This document shows, in pieces, positions 20,625 to 29,771 of a stretch of 64,000 nucleotides of DNA. The position numbers and the translations under genes are program-made. Where the stretch lies: positions 1 through 64,000 of the IMG/VR virus record IMGVR_UViG_3300021963_000100, one strand, 5' to 3'. This stretch comes from a virus. The stretch's first letter is position 1. Each line of letters begins with the position of its first letter. The notes beneath the pieces are model-generated. The model was not told where the DNA came from, ran no database searches, and saw only the letters and a program-made list of their open reading frames with translations.

Positions 20625-21023
20625 ATGACTAAAGAAACTAAAGTTATAGTTAGAGCTAATGGTGGTACTTGGAAAGTAACCGCTGATCATGCAAATTATA
20701 CCACCATATCTGGTAGTGACAAATTTGTTTGTCAAGGATCGGGGGATATCGATGTTGTGGGTGAATTTTATAACGATAGTATTGTTTTGCAATTTTTGGT
20801 TAACAATCCATGGATTGGTTCACCTTGGGCTGCTGTTGGACAATATTTGGGTGATATTGGTGGTTGGAAAAATGGTAGAACGTCTTTAAGTGAAGGTGAA
20901 GAACACATATTTGTACAAACAATATACACGGATGATGATCATTGGGATTTTAAAACTAGAGTGGTAAGGTTAGCTGATACAGACACAAAAAACTTTGAAA
21001 TCTGGCCAGGTTGGTGGGAGTAA
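20625..21023 (+). CDS. Beta-rich hypothetical protein, 132 aa
   Basis: Starts 5 bp after the upstream stop. The product is beta-rich and Trp-rich (NNPWIGSPWAAVGQYLGDIG, EIWPGWWE), like a small beta-sandwich. No signal peptide and no recognised family. Operon member. Confidence 0.75.
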   Translation: MTKETKVIVRANGGTWKVTADHANYTTISGSDKFVCQGSGDIDVVGEFYNDSIVLQFLVNNPWIGSPWAAVGQYLGDIGGWKNGRTSLSEGEEHIFVQTIYTDDDHWDFKTRVVRLADTDTKNFEIWPGWWE

Positions 21024-21033
21024 ATTAAATAAA

Positions 21034-21552
21034 ATGAAAAAAATATCATTAAACGAAGAGCTAAATAGAATGCTAGAAATTATGGGTGTTGAACCAAAAG
21101 ATGGTCAGCAGTTGGATTTGTTTGCTGGTACGGATGATGCGCTACAAACAAATGATGACGAAACCTATAAGGGTAAGCGGGTAATGGTATATTATAATTT
21201 ACACAAACACACGTTTTCAATACAATATAAAGGTTTAGTGGTAGCGCATGCTAACTACGTTAAATTAGGTAATGTTGAATTTAGGGTTAGGCAAGGCGGT
21301 CTTGAAAAAGTTCGTGACGAAAAAAAGAAAAATGTGCATGCTTTTGTTATTGGTGATTTGATTGACTACGTTGAATACCCATCAACTGATATACCAACGC
21401 CAACAAGTTCAAAAATAATAACATACGATCCTTATAAATACAGTTCATTTGTCTATAAAGATAATGAAAATCCTGTGTATAACGCCAATGAGGTAGAGAT
21501 GATTAATCAACCAGGTGGTAAAATTTTCCAAATCCATGAAATTAAAAACTAA
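21034..21552 (+). CDS. Tagged protein with NLHK...KNVHAF domain, 172 aa
   Basis: Start set at ATG 21034, directly giving the tag SLNEELNRMLEIMGV. The body (YYNLHKHTFSIQYKGLVVAH ... FRVRQGGLEKVRDEKKKNVH AF) matches a small uncharacterised family seen in bacteria and phages, NLH..fSi..kG.vvaHa...L.nv.FrV...g..kVr.ekrKNVHAFv.G. Function unknown. The 3' end overlaps the kinase gene by 17 bp. Confidence 0.78.
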   Translation: MKKISLNEELNRMLEIMGVEPKDGQQLDLFAGTDDALQTNDDETYKGKRVMVYYNLHKHTFSIQYKGLVVAHANYVKLGNVEFRVRQGGLEKVRDEKKKNVHAFVIGDLIDYVEYPSTDIPTPTSSKIITYDPYKYSSFVYKDNENPVYNANEVEMINQPGGKIFQIHEIKN

Positions 21553-23296
21553 AAAATGTCTGTATGCCGCTCTGGTAATCCTATTTGTGTTTTTCATAGT
21601 AGAAACTTTAGTTGTTTTGGATATATTAGACCACTCCAAAAATTTAATTTATTTTAATTACATATGTGTTATATTATTCTCGCCATTGTTTTATGCTGTT
21701 GTTAAAGAATATATTTCAAACTCAAAAGAAATTAATAGGATTAATAAATATACTGAACGTTTAAGTGCAACTTTAATATCACAATCAAATAACACTTTAT
21801 TCTACGAGGGTAAGGTTACTGAGGGTGCTAAATTATTAACAAGTGAGGTTACCAAAACTATGGATGTTGATAGATGTTCAATTTGGTTATATGATGAAAA
21901 TAAAACTTCAATTACTTGTGAACAATTATATATCAAATCAACGGATTCCTGGCAAGAAGATATGATTCTTAGAAAACAGGATTTTGAACCTTATTTTAGG
22001 GCACTAATCGATGATCCAATAATAATAGCTAATGAAGCTGACCTACACCCAGCAACAAAATGTTTTACGGATAGTTATCTAAAACCGATTGGTATTAAAT
22101 CAATGTTAGATGTGCCGATAATATATAAAGGTGATATTATTGGGGTTATTTGTATTGAAAATTTAACCAAACGAGATTGGTTAGATGTTGAAGTAAATTT
22201 TGCTAGAACGTTATCATCGTTGTACGCTTTTGCTTATTCGATAAAAGAGAATAACACAATTAACAATAGTTTTGAGGAGTTTGAAAGTTTTGTTGATTCA
22301 TCTGTGTTGGTAAGCTATGCTGATGCTAAAGGTAAGATTACTTATGTAAATAAAAAATTTGAAAAAGTTTCTGGTTACAAATACAAAGAATTAATTGGTA
22401 AGGATCATAGTATTGTAAATTCAAAAGAACACCCAAAGGAGTTCTGGAACGATATGTATAAAACGGTCGTTAAAGATAAAAAAATTTGGAATGGTATCGT
22501 AACCAATAAAAAGAAAAATGGTGAACTGTATTGGGTTAACTCGTACATTAAAGCTGAATTTAATGAGGATAAAGAATTAACTGGTTTTGTATCGATAAGA
22601 TATGAGGTTACGGATGTTGTTAGGGGTTCATTAGAGATACAAAAGAAAAACACATATTTAGAACACGCAGCAAAAATACTCAGACATGATATGCATTCAG
22701 GTATTAACACTTACATACCTAGGGGTATCTCATCGCTTGAAAGACGTTTAACCCCAGAATTAATAGCTGAGTTAAAATTGGAGTCTCCATTAAAAATGCT
22801 TAAAGAGGGTTTAGCTCACGCACAAAAAGTTTATAAGGGTGTTTATGAATTTACGAATCTGGTTAAAAACGATTCTAAATTAGAGACACAACCATCTGAT
22901 TTAACTAAATTATTAACAGAATATTTATCAAGCACGGCTTATTCAAAACAAGTAGCAATAGATGCATTACCAACTGTTAATGTTAACCCACCGTTATTTT
23001 GTACAGCAGTTGACAATTTAATTCGTAATGGTTTAAAATATAACGATAGCGACTTTAAAATGGTTGCCGTATTTATGTTAAATGAAAATACAATTGGTGT
23101 GCAGGATAATGGGCGTGGCATGACGCAAGAAGAATTTGAACACTTATCAAAACCATATACAAGAAAACCAAATCAAAACGAACAAGGTACTGGTTTGGGT
23201 TTAAATATTTGTTTGGCCATATTAAAAGAACACGGTTTCAGTGTTTCGTGTGAAAAAAACGAAGCTGGAACTTTAATGAAAATTAAATTAACATGA
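21536..23296 (+). CDS. Sensor histidine kinase (2 TM, GAF, PAS, HK), 586 aa
   Basis: Two N-terminal transmembrane helices (about residues 8-28 and 36-54) are followed by a GAF domain (about 85-225; ending DVPIIYKGDIIGVICIENL), a PAS domain (about 240-350; FEKVSGYKYKELIGKDHSIV), and the phosphoacceptor helix with His384 in ILRHDMHSGI. The ATPase domain has NLIRNGLKYND (N box), DNGRGM (G1) and GTGLGLNI (G2), so all catalytic motifs are intact. I set the start at ATG 21536 to limit overlap. Such kinases phosphorylate a response regulator; a receiver gene lies two genes downstream. Confidence 0.92.
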   Translation: MKLKTKKCLYAALVILFVFFIVETLVVLDILDHSKNLIYFNYICVILFSPLFYAVVKEYISNSKEINRINKYTERLSATLISQSNNTLFYEGKVTEGAKLLTSEVTKTMDVDRCSIWLYDENKTSITCEQLYIKSTDSWQEDMILRKQDFEPYFRALIDDPIIIANEADLHPATKCFTDSYLKPIGIKSMLDVPIIYKGDIIGVICIENLTKRDWLDVEVNFARTLSSLYAFAYSIKENNTINNSFEEFESFVDSSVLVSYADAKGKITYVNKKFEKVSGYKYKELIGKDHSIVNSKEHPKEFWNDMYKTVVKDKKIWNGIVTNKKKNGELYWVNSYIKAEFNEDKELTGFVSIRYEVTDVVRGSLEIQKKNTYLEHAAKILRHDMHSGINTYIPRGISSLERRLTPELIAELKLESPLKMLKEGLAHAQKVYKGVYEFTNLVKNDSKLETQPSDLTKLLTEYLSSTAYSKQVAIDALPTVNVNPPLFCTAVDNLIRNGLKYNDSDFKMVAVFMLNENTIGVQDNGRGMTQEEFEHLSKPYTRKPNQNEQGTGLGLNICLAILKEHGFSVSCEKNEAGTLMKIKLT

Positions 23297-23820
23297 GAAA
23301 TTTTAAAATAGATCCATTACATTCATACGTTGGCTTTAGAGTCAAGCATATGATGATTACCAATGTAAATGGTAGTTTTAAACAATTTGACGCTAAAATG
23401 GGTGCTAAATCTGATGATTTTTCGGATGCGCAGATACATTTTGAGTGTGCTGTTGAATCCATAACAACAAATATACAAGATAGAGATGATCATTTAAAAT
23501 CACCAGATTTTTTTGATTATGAACAATACCCAGTGATTACGTTTAAATCGAGTGGTTTTATAAAAATTAATGATAGTGATTATAAAGTAACTGGTGATTT
23601 AACAATAAAAAATACTACATTACCGATTGAGCTTGAAGGTAAATATAATGGTAACGACATTGATATGCATGGTAATGTTAAGCACGGTTTTGAAATGTTT
23701 GCAAAAATCAACAGGAGTGATTTTGGGTTAACGTGTAATGCGTTAAGTGGTAAGGGTAATATGTTGATAAGTGAAGAAGTAAAAATAATAATTAATATAT
23801 TAATGATTGAAATTTTATAA
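23293..23820 (+). CDS. YceI-like protein, 175 aa
   Basis: The N-terminus FKIDPLHSYVGFRVKHMMIT, followed by VNGSFKQFDAKM, SITTNIQDRDDHLKSPDFFD and YPVITFKSSGF, reproduces the conserved core of the YceI (lipid/isoprenoid-binding lipocalin-like) family. There is no signal peptide, so this is a cytoplasmic form. ATGA overlap with the kinase stop implies tight coupling. A lipid-binding protein between a kinase and its regulator could supply or sense a ligand (inference). Confidence 0.88.
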   Translation: MRNFKIDPLHSYVGFRVKHMMITNVNGSFKQFDAKMGAKSDDFSDAQIHFECAVESITTNIQDRDDHLKSPDFFDYEQYPVITFKSSGFIKINDSDYKVTGDLTIKNTTLPIELEGKYNGNDIDMHGNVKHGFEMFAKINRSDFGLTCNALSGKGNMLISEEVKIIINILMIEIL

Positions 23821-23822
23821 AA

Positions 23823-24263
23823 ATGAAGGATATTATTGAATCAATACTATTGGTGGATGATGAGGATTTGTTCCACTTAGTGTTTGAGGATGCGTGCAGT
23901 TTGCTTGACATCACATTAACATTAGAATCAATTAACAGCGCTGAAGACGCTGAAAATTTATTTAAAACAAAATACAGGGATATTAATTCAAGACCCACAT
24001 GTGTTTTTGTTGATCTTAATATTATTGGGTCATCATTTGACGGTATTGAATTAGTCAGAAGAATAAATTTTGTTCATGGTAATAATGTCGTAATTGGTAT
24101 TATATCATCAAGTAATGAACAAGAGGAGCAAACTAAAGCCGTTAAAGCTGGGGCTCAGTTTTGGATTATTAAATCAGATGAGATTGAACCTAGGTTAGAG
24201 GAATTTAAAAAAGATTTTCCATTATATAAGGAAAGATTGGCTCCGTTTAAAATATATAAATAA
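23823..24263 (+). CDS. Single-domain response regulator, 146 aa
   Basis: Receiver domain with the acidic pocket ILLVDDEDLF (Asp12, Asp13), phosphoacceptor Asp64 in CVFVDLNI, Ser in GIISSS (95-97) and Lys117 in FWIIKSD. There is no output domain, as in CheY/Spo0F-type proteins. It starts 2 bp after the YceI gene. Likely partner of the upstream kinase; the output must be through protein contact. Confidence 0.9.
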   Translation: MKDIIESILLVDDEDLFHLVFEDACSLLDITLTLESINSAEDAENLFKTKYRDINSRPTCVFVDLNIIGSSFDGIELVRRINFVHGNNVVIGIISSSNEQEEQTKAVKAGAQFWIIKSDEIEPRLEEFKKDFPLYKERLAPFKIYK

Positions 24264-24268
24264 AAGTA

Positions 24269-24862
24269 ATGTTTAAATTAACTAAAGAAACTAAAAAATG
24301 TCTAATTGAGATATATAAAAACAAAAATATATCTCTAGAAGGTAATATATTGAAGTTAATAGATGTGGATGGTGAGGAAGATGCGGAATTTAACGAATAT
24401 ATTAAAAATGCTATTACTTTAGATAAAGATGTGAGGAGAAAACGTTTAGATATTACAAAACAAATACAATCGCAAAACAAACAATTATTAGCAGCACAAA
24501 AAGAAAATGAAAAACTAATGACCGAATTAAAATCAGCGTTAGATGAAGCTAAAGATGCAAAATTAGAAGCTGAAAAATTACGTGATGCTGCCGTTGAGGA
24601 TTTAGATACATTACAGAAAAGGACGCAATTCGAATTGATTGGATTAATAGTCAAAAGCGCATTATATGTTATAATTGGAGTTGGTTTAATCACAACTGGG
24701 TTATACATTTTTGCGATGACTAATCATTATGATACAAAAATACTTGAGTCATCTTGGAGTAATATGTTTGGAATTTTATTAACAAATTCATTTAGTATCA
24801 TTGGTACAATAATGGGTGTTAAATATGCCACGGATAATAGTAAAAAAACAGAAAATAAATAA
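24269..24862 (+). CDS. Coiled-coil membrane protein, 197 aa
   Basis: A soluble N-terminal 60 residues, a long coiled coil at about 60-115 (KENEKLMTELKSALDEAKDA), then two transmembrane segments (about 121-146 and 165-186) and a short polar tail. No family is recognised. Directly after the response regulator; could be a membrane target or scaffold of the signalling genes, or a holin-like protein. Both are inference. Confidence 0.78.
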   Translation: MFKLTKETKKCLIEIYKNKNISLEGNILKLIDVDGEEDAEFNEYIKNAITLDKDVRRKRLDITKQIQSQNKQLLAAQKENEKLMTELKSALDEAKDAKLEAEKLRDAAVEDLDTLQKRTQFELIGLIVKSALYVIIGVGLITTGLYIFAMTNHYDTKILESSWSNMFGILLTNSFSIIGTIMGVKYATDNSKKTENK

Positions 24863-24867
24863 AAAAA

Positions 24868-25710
24868 ATGAAAGAATTTGCATATAACACAGGATCACCA
24901 ATATACGGAACAGATCAAATTGGTGATTTAGCCGTTGGTGCGGCCAATGGTAATTACGAGTACACAAATAATCCACAATTCTGGGGGGGTGCTGATGATA
25001 CCACGGGGTATATCATAGCAGCGCCAGTTCCAGATAACTCACAACCAACACCAATACCTGGTGTAACAGCATCGGTTTGTTTTTATGGTACAGGTAATAC
25101 AGAATCAGAGTTTATTTTTTTAGCAAATACATTAAGCGGCCAAGATTTCACAAGTGGTAATGAGGCTAGTGTATGGTTAAATAGTAATGGTTATTGGAGT
25201 AATTGGTCTGGTTTTGGTAGCTCTGGGTTCCAATGGATGACAATGACTGAGATTAACGAAAGTGATGCCCATGGGATAGGACAAAATAACATCACAATTA
25301 ATATTACACAATCGGGCGGTGGTATGGGTATTGAGCCTGGTATGTACAATGCCAATACATTCCCTGAAGAATACGGTGTGCCTCTTGTTGGTGACCAAAT
25401 TCAAAACAGCCAGGATGGTGTATTTACTGCAACATTTAGTCAACCTGTGACGGATCCTTTAGTTGCGTTTGCGAGTGTTGGTAATCCAAGTCTATATGTC
25501 CCAGTGATTGTTTCAGCACCGTTCACACCAATTTGGGGTCAAAATACAACATATCAAAACCAATCAGGATCACAATACACACAGTTTACTGGTAACGAAG
25601 GGTTTAATATTATCCGTATAGATGGTACTCACACGTCAATTACCTTTAACTACACCGTTGCTGAGTACTACAGTACAATTTGTTTCGGGTTTGTTGATCA
25701 AAACCCATAA
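24868..25710 (+). CDS. Virion surface protein, paralogue 1, 280 aa
   Basis: First of four related proteins (24868, 25724, 26744, 28604) that share an N-terminal module: a short strand segment, D..GYIIA, then a region ending in A.vWLN. The C-terminal half is a Gly/Ser/Thr/Asn-rich beta domain. No signal peptide. Probably a tail or fibre decoration protein; the clustering of paralogues supports a receptor-interaction role (inference). Confidence 0.75.
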   Translation: MKEFAYNTGSPIYGTDQIGDLAVGAANGNYEYTNNPQFWGGADDTTGYIIAAPVPDNSQPTPIPGVTASVCFYGTGNTESEFIFLANTLSGQDFTSGNEASVWLNSNGYWSNWSGFGSSGFQWMTMTEINESDAHGIGQNNITINITQSGGGMGIEPGMYNANTFPEEYGVPLVGDQIQNSQDGVFTATFSQPVTDPLVAFASVGNPSLYVPVIVSAPFTPIWGQNTTYQNQSGSQYTQFTGNEGFNIIRIDGTHTSITFNYTVAEYYSTICFGFVDQNP

Positions 25711-25723
25711 ATCATATTAGAAG

Positions 25724-26704
25724 ATGAGTAATAAAGTTGTAGCATATAACAGTGGTTCGGTAACAGCATACGGTACCAAATATGGTAATCTTGAGGTTGG
25801 TACTGTTGCCAACGATTATAGAAAAAATACAGGTGGGTTAACTTGGTATAACTCACCAAACTTTGGTAATGATTATGTGATGATCTCAAACACATATGAT
25901 TTAGGTTTATCCACACAAGGTAACGCTAAACCACTATTTTGGGTTGCAACAAATGATAATGATTTTTTAACCATTGTAAATAAATTACATGATAATCGTA
26001 ATGCGGCACCGTTAGGTACCGTAGCGGATGCGATAAATTGGGTTAACGCTAGTAATAAGTATTATTTAGTTAACACACCATCAGCTTTTGTTAGTGGTGG
26101 TTTGGTTCTTAATTTATTATCAGCACCAACATCAGGTTCTGTGTGGACTGATACACAAGGTTCTTATAATGGTACAATAACAAACGGAACATATACATCT
26201 GATCATGGTGGTGGTATTATTTTAAATAATGGAACTGTTGGATTAAATTATAATTTAGGTGCTAGATGGACTGTTGAAGTTATTGCTAAAGGCCAAGCGG
26301 TTCAAACATACTGGGCTTCATTATGGGGTGAAGAAGTTTGGGGTTCCAGAGGTTGGACGTGTTATGCCGCTTCTGCTGGAACGTGGACTGTTACCCCAGC
26401 TAGTTTTGGTTCTGTTGCTAATTTTTCGGCTACAATGACTAATATAAATCATTATGCAATAAGTTATGATGGTACAAATATTAGAATGTATGTAAACGGT
26501 ATCAAACTAGCAACATCAGCTTCGGCACCACCAACACCATCAGCTCAAGGGTTTTTATTTGGTGCTAGACACACAAATGGTGGTACTGGGGCAACAGATT
26601 ATTTTAAAGCCACATATTACCAAATGAGAATATACAACACAAATATTTCTGACGCAGATGTAACAACTAATTTCAATGCAATAAAAACAACCTATGGGTT
26701 ATAA
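25724..26704 (+). CDS. Virion surface protein, paralogue 2, with LamG-like domain, 326 aa
   Basis: The N-terminal module shared with its neighbours (VAYNSGSV ... DYVMISNTYDLG ... PLFWVATNDNDF ... DAINWVNAS) is followed from about residue 150 by a concanavalin-A/LamG-like domain (RWTVEVIAKG ... HYAISYDGTNIRMYVNGIKL ... YQMRIYNTNISDADVTTNF). LamG folds bind glycans or proteins, so this is a candidate receptor-binding protein. Last gene of the long operon. Confidence 0.82.
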   Translation: MSNKVVAYNSGSVTAYGTKYGNLEVGTVANDYRKNTGGLTWYNSPNFGNDYVMISNTYDLGLSTQGNAKPLFWVATNDNDFLTIVNKLHDNRNAAPLGTVADAINWVNASNKYYLVNTPSAFVSGGLVLNLLSAPTSGSVWTDTQGSYNGTITNGTYTSDHGGGIILNNGTVGLNYNLGARWTVEVIAKGQAVQTYWASLWGEEVWGSRGWTCYAASAGTWTVTPASFGSVANFSATMTNINHYAISYDGTNIRMYVNGIKLATSASAPPTPSAQGFLFGARHTNGGTGATDYFKATYYQMRIYNTNISDADVTTNFNAIKTTYGL

Positions 26705-26719
26705 TGATAATAATCAAAC

Positions 26720-26727
26720 TATTTATA
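26720..26727 (+). promoter_or_regulatory. TATTTATA motif (candidate late promoter)
   Basis: AAACTATTTATAGTTA, 16 bp before the ATG at 26744. Confidence 0.6.
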
Positions 26728-26743
26728 GTTAATATAAATTAAT

Positions 26744-27535
26744 ATGAGAAACGAAGTAAAATATGACCCAATTAATGGTAAAACAATACAGGTTAGTGAC
26801 ACTAACACTGATTATACAATTGGAGATTGGGTAGCTGGTATAGATGATACAGTTGGTTATGTGATTGTATCAGATACAACAACGCTTAATGCTGTTGGTT
26901 CTGGTACTGGGGGTGGTTTGGGTGATCCAGCTGGTGCTAATATGCCAGTTTTTTGGCAATCAACTGGTAGAACGGATAATGCGTTAATTGATTTATTAAA
27001 TAAAATACCAGGATCGCCAGGTATGTTTACTGATATTAACACGGCATTAATGTGGTTATCGACCTCACCAATGTCGCTTACTGGTTATAATAATAACCCA
27101 ACGGGTACGGCATTGGATGGTGATTATTTCTTATTTGCACAATATTCACCAGCTATGTCATCTGGTTCTATAACATTCCCAAATCACGAAATTGGCACTT
27201 ATGATTTAAACCCAAACCATGTTGGTCAATACAGTTTTGGTATGTATGATACACAATTATATATAAATAAGTTTGCATTTGGTGATGTGAGTAATGAAGC
27301 AATTTTTAATCAATTTGTTGGTAAATCTGGCACCTTAACTTTAACACAGGGGTCTAATAGTGTTACATATGCATTTACCAATCAAGCGTTTGAAAATAGC
27401 AGTTATGGTGGCACTAACTTATATGCCGATAATCACTTTGAAAATAGTGTTTCAGGTTCAATTACCGTTATATCTCCAGCGTCTGGTGAATTTAATACAA
27501 CACAACCAATAACTATTAGCTACACACTAAACTAA
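26744..27535 (+). CDS. Virion surface protein, paralogue 3, 263 aa
   Basis: The N-terminal module (DYTIGDWVAGIDDTVGYVIV, PVFWQSTGRTDNALIDLLNK, ALMWLS) matches the two preceding genes. The C-terminal half is a beta-rich domain unlike LamG. It has its own late motif and is followed by a small gene. Confidence 0.75.
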   Translation: MRNEVKYDPINGKTIQVSDTNTDYTIGDWVAGIDDTVGYVIVSDTTTLNAVGSGTGGGLGDPAGANMPVFWQSTGRTDNALIDLLNKIPGSPGMFTDINTALMWLSTSPMSLTGYNNNPTGTALDGDYFLFAQYSPAMSSGSITFPNHEIGTYDLNPNHVGQYSFGMYDTQLYINKFAFGDVSNEAIFNQFVGKSGTLTLTQGSNSVTYAFTNQAFENSSYGGTNLYADNHFENSVSGSITVISPASGEFNTTQPITISYTLN

Positions 27536-27543
27536 ATTAACTT

Positions 27544-27780
27544 ATGGAATATAGAATTAAATTTGAGGTTTATAATAGATTTAACCACCTAATAAAAGAA
27601 GAGTTAAAATCTGTGATAATTAATGAGCCAACTGTTGCCGAAATAAAAGATTTATTCCCAAAAGACCAGTATGGTAATATTGAATCTGAAATTTTTATTG
27701 GTAATGGTGGTAGACGTGATTTGGTTGATATTGATTTAGTTAATCAAGTTTGGGTTAAATATGTTATTAAATTAAACTAA
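27544..27780 (+). CDS. Hypothetical protein, 78 aa
   Basis: A small charged protein with strand-helix layout, starting 8 bp after the previous stop. Unrecognised; perhaps an assembly partner of the surface proteins. Its 3' end overlaps that of the convergent ADP-ribosyltransferase gene by 4 bp. Confidence 0.75.
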   Translation: MEYRIKFEVYNRFNHLIKEELKSVIINEPTVAEIKDLFPKDQYGNIESEIFIGNGGRRDLVDIDLVNQVWVKYVIKLN

Positions 27781-28514
27781 ACCTCATCATCACCAAAATC
27801 TGGATTGAATATTTTATATTCTTCGATATCCAATATTAAATAATATTCACCTTCGGGTGTGAATTTAATAACCTCATCTTCATCACGAATAACTTCTTGT
27901 TCATACCCTAAGTCGCCTTGGGTATGTTTAAATATAATATTCATAACTTGTGGATTCATAATAAATGTATCATCCACCTTTGTTTCAAATATAACTGGGA
28001 CATTTATAATATTTTCCCATTCTTTACCCCTAAACCCACTAGAGAAAAATAAAGACGCTGTCCAACTAGTAACATCCCTGTTTGGTTTATATGGGAATGG
28101 TGTTTTAAATTTAAGGTAGGATCCATTATCGAACTCTTCAAATTCTGGATTTTGTTTTAACCAATTACTTAATACTGGTAATTTAACTGACGTACCCCTA
28201 TATACTAACTTACCGTATGGTGGATTTAAAATTTCTGGGAAATATTGTTTTAGTTTGGTTAAATCGGAAACTGTTGATATTATTTTAGCTGCGCTAGAAT
28301 CGGTAGATGATTGAGTCCAAGTCTTTAAATTTTTTAATATGTTGGTTTCTAAAGGAGTGTTTTTTTCTGGTTCTTTGTTTTGTATACCAGCTATTTGTGG
28401 GTTAGAACCAAATAAAACATTACCCACTTGTTGTTGGATGGCTTTTGGTATTGCCCTCTCATCCAAATTCAAGATGGTACGCATTCGATTTATTTGCTCA
28501 TTTAAATTACCCAT
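27777..28514 (-). CDS. ADP-ribosyltransferase with N-terminal tag, 245 aa
   Basis: The N-terminus MGNLNEQINRMRTILNLDE is the tag motif. The body shows the arginine-type ART signature in order: Arg106 in LVYRGTS, the Ser/Thr motif in DVTSWTAS (149-154), and E205-x-E207 in GYEQEVIRD. T4 Alt has the same layout (LYRSQT, VSTSLY, EMEVIL). T4 Alt is packaged in the head and injected to modify host RNA polymerase. By analogy this is a packaged effector (inference). A TATTTATT motif precedes it. Confidence 0.82.
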   Translation of the reverse strand: MGNLNEQINRMRTILNLDERAIPKAIQQQVGNVLFGSNPQIAGIQNKEPEKNTPLETNILKNLKTWTQSSTDSSAAKIISTVSDLTKLKQYFPEILNPPYGKLVYRGTSVKLPVLSNWLKQNPEFEEFDNGSYLKFKTPFPYKPNRDVTSWTASLFFSSGFRGKEWENIINVPVIFETKVDDTFIMNPQVMNIIFKHTQGDLGYEQEVIRDEDEVIKFTPEGEYYLILDIEEYKIFNPDFGDDEV

Positions 28515-28520
28515 ATCAGT

Positions 28521-28528
28521 AATAAATA
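28521..28528 (-). promoter_or_regulatory. TATTTATT motif (candidate late promoter)
   Basis: Minus strand, AACTATTTATT just before the ATG at 28514; divergent from the motif at 28575. Confidence 0.45.
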
Positions 28529-28574
28529 GTTAATAAATAAAGACAAGTTACCCAAGTTTTTAAAAAATATAAAC

Positions 28575-28582
28575 TATTTATA
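28575..28582 (+). promoter_or_regulatory. TATTTATA motif (candidate late promoter)
   Basis: AAACTATTTATAGTTA, 21 bp before the ATG at 28604. Confidence 0.6.
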
Positions 28583-28603
28583 GTTAGTAAAAAAAGAATT
28601 CTT

Positions 28604-29740
28604 ATGGCAACTGTAAATACAATGACAATTGGTAGTACCCTAACCCAAGATTGGTATGGTATGTACCCATCATCACATCTTTTCGGTATTGGTAATATCG
28701 ATTATAGTCTTAACCCTGGTGGGTATAATTGGTACCCATCTAACCAACAAGCTATCGATCCAAATGGTACGTTTATGGTTATCTCGGATACGGTAACTGA
28801 TGGTATAACACAATCTGGATCACCATACGTTGCCACATGGCATGTAGCATCTGGTACAACATCAGCGGATGCTGCGGCATTATATAACCGTTTACCATTC
28901 ACAACAAACCTGACACCAGTAACAAATTATGATGATGCTAGACGTCAAATTAAAATGCATAATCCACAAGTTTTAATGTATGAAACTAATTTTACGCCAT
29001 CGGAGTTTAATTACCCAAACCCACAAGAATTAAAATTAAATTATGATTTTGGTAATTTAAATTGCGATATTAAACATCCCATCGAAAATAGGGTTTGGAA
29101 TATATCGGCATTAACTGGTAGTACGTTAGGGCTTGGGTTAGGGTTCAATTACGCAACAACAACTAATGGGACATTAAATGGGTCGTATAGGGAGCTTGAT
29201 GGTTTTACCTATACTGGGTCTTTTCATGCTAGCACTGGTGCTCCACTTAGTAATTTTGCTATCGCTAATGATAAAGGATTTGCTATGAATCTTAGATTTA
29301 AAATGGAGGGTAATAATTCAATAAACCAAACAATATTCCAACTTGGTACTATAATGACTTTAGATACATTAGGTAGTGCAACAGGTTTAACATTAAAATG
29401 GGATGATTCAAATGGACACAATGGTAGTTTACTTAGCAATTCATACGATTTTCAGGCGACAAATGGTAGATGGTGCTCAATTTGGTTTGGTTATGATAGG
29501 TATTCGGATCAGATGTTCATGTGTGTTAACCACTCTGGGCTTAGTTCGCCAGATATACAAACATTTCAGTGTGCGTTCGGGCCTAGTCCAGTTAGTTGGG
29601 GTAATTTAGTTGGGGATTTTTTTAATATTAGAAATGCTAGAGTCAAATTAGGTGCTATACAATATTGGATTGGTAATACAATGCCTAAAGTGAGTAATTT
29701 TAATACTATAGATGCAATAAACGCATCTAGATGGATATAA
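28604..29740 (+). CDS. Virion surface protein, paralogue 4, with LamG-like domain, 378 aa
   Basis: The N-terminal module (GTFMVISDTVTDG ... YDDARRQIKMHNP) is related to paralogues 1-3. Residues from about 190 to the end form a LamG-like jelly roll (FAMNLRFKMEGNNSINQTIF ... WCSIWFGYDRYSDQMFMCVN ... KLGAIQYWIGN). Candidate glycan- or receptor-binding virion protein. Ends at a strong bidirectional terminator. Confidence 0.8.
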   Translation: MATVNTMTIGSTLTQDWYGMYPSSHLFGIGNIDYSLNPGGYNWYPSNQQAIDPNGTFMVISDTVTDGITQSGSPYVATWHVASGTTSADAAALYNRLPFTTNLTPVTNYDDARRQIKMHNPQVLMYETNFTPSEFNYPNPQELKLNYDFGNLNCDIKHPIENRVWNISALTGSTLGLGLGFNYATTTNGTLNGSYRELDGFTYTGSFHASTGAPLSNFAIANDKGFAMNLRFKMEGNNSINQTIFQLGTIMTLDTLGSATGLTLKWDDSNGHNGSLLSNSYDFQATNGRWCSIWFGYDRYSDQMFMCVNHSGLSSPDIQTFQCAFGPSPVSWGNLVGDFFNIRNARVKLGAIQYWIGNTMPKVSNFNTIDAINASRWI

Positions 29741-29741
29741 C

Positions 29742-29770
29742 AAAAACCCCGCAATAAGCGGGGTTTTTTA
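29742..29770. terminator. Bidirectional terminator
   Basis: AAAACCCCGC-aataa-GCGGGGTTTT between convergent genes. Confidence 0.9.
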
Positions 29771-29771
29771 T

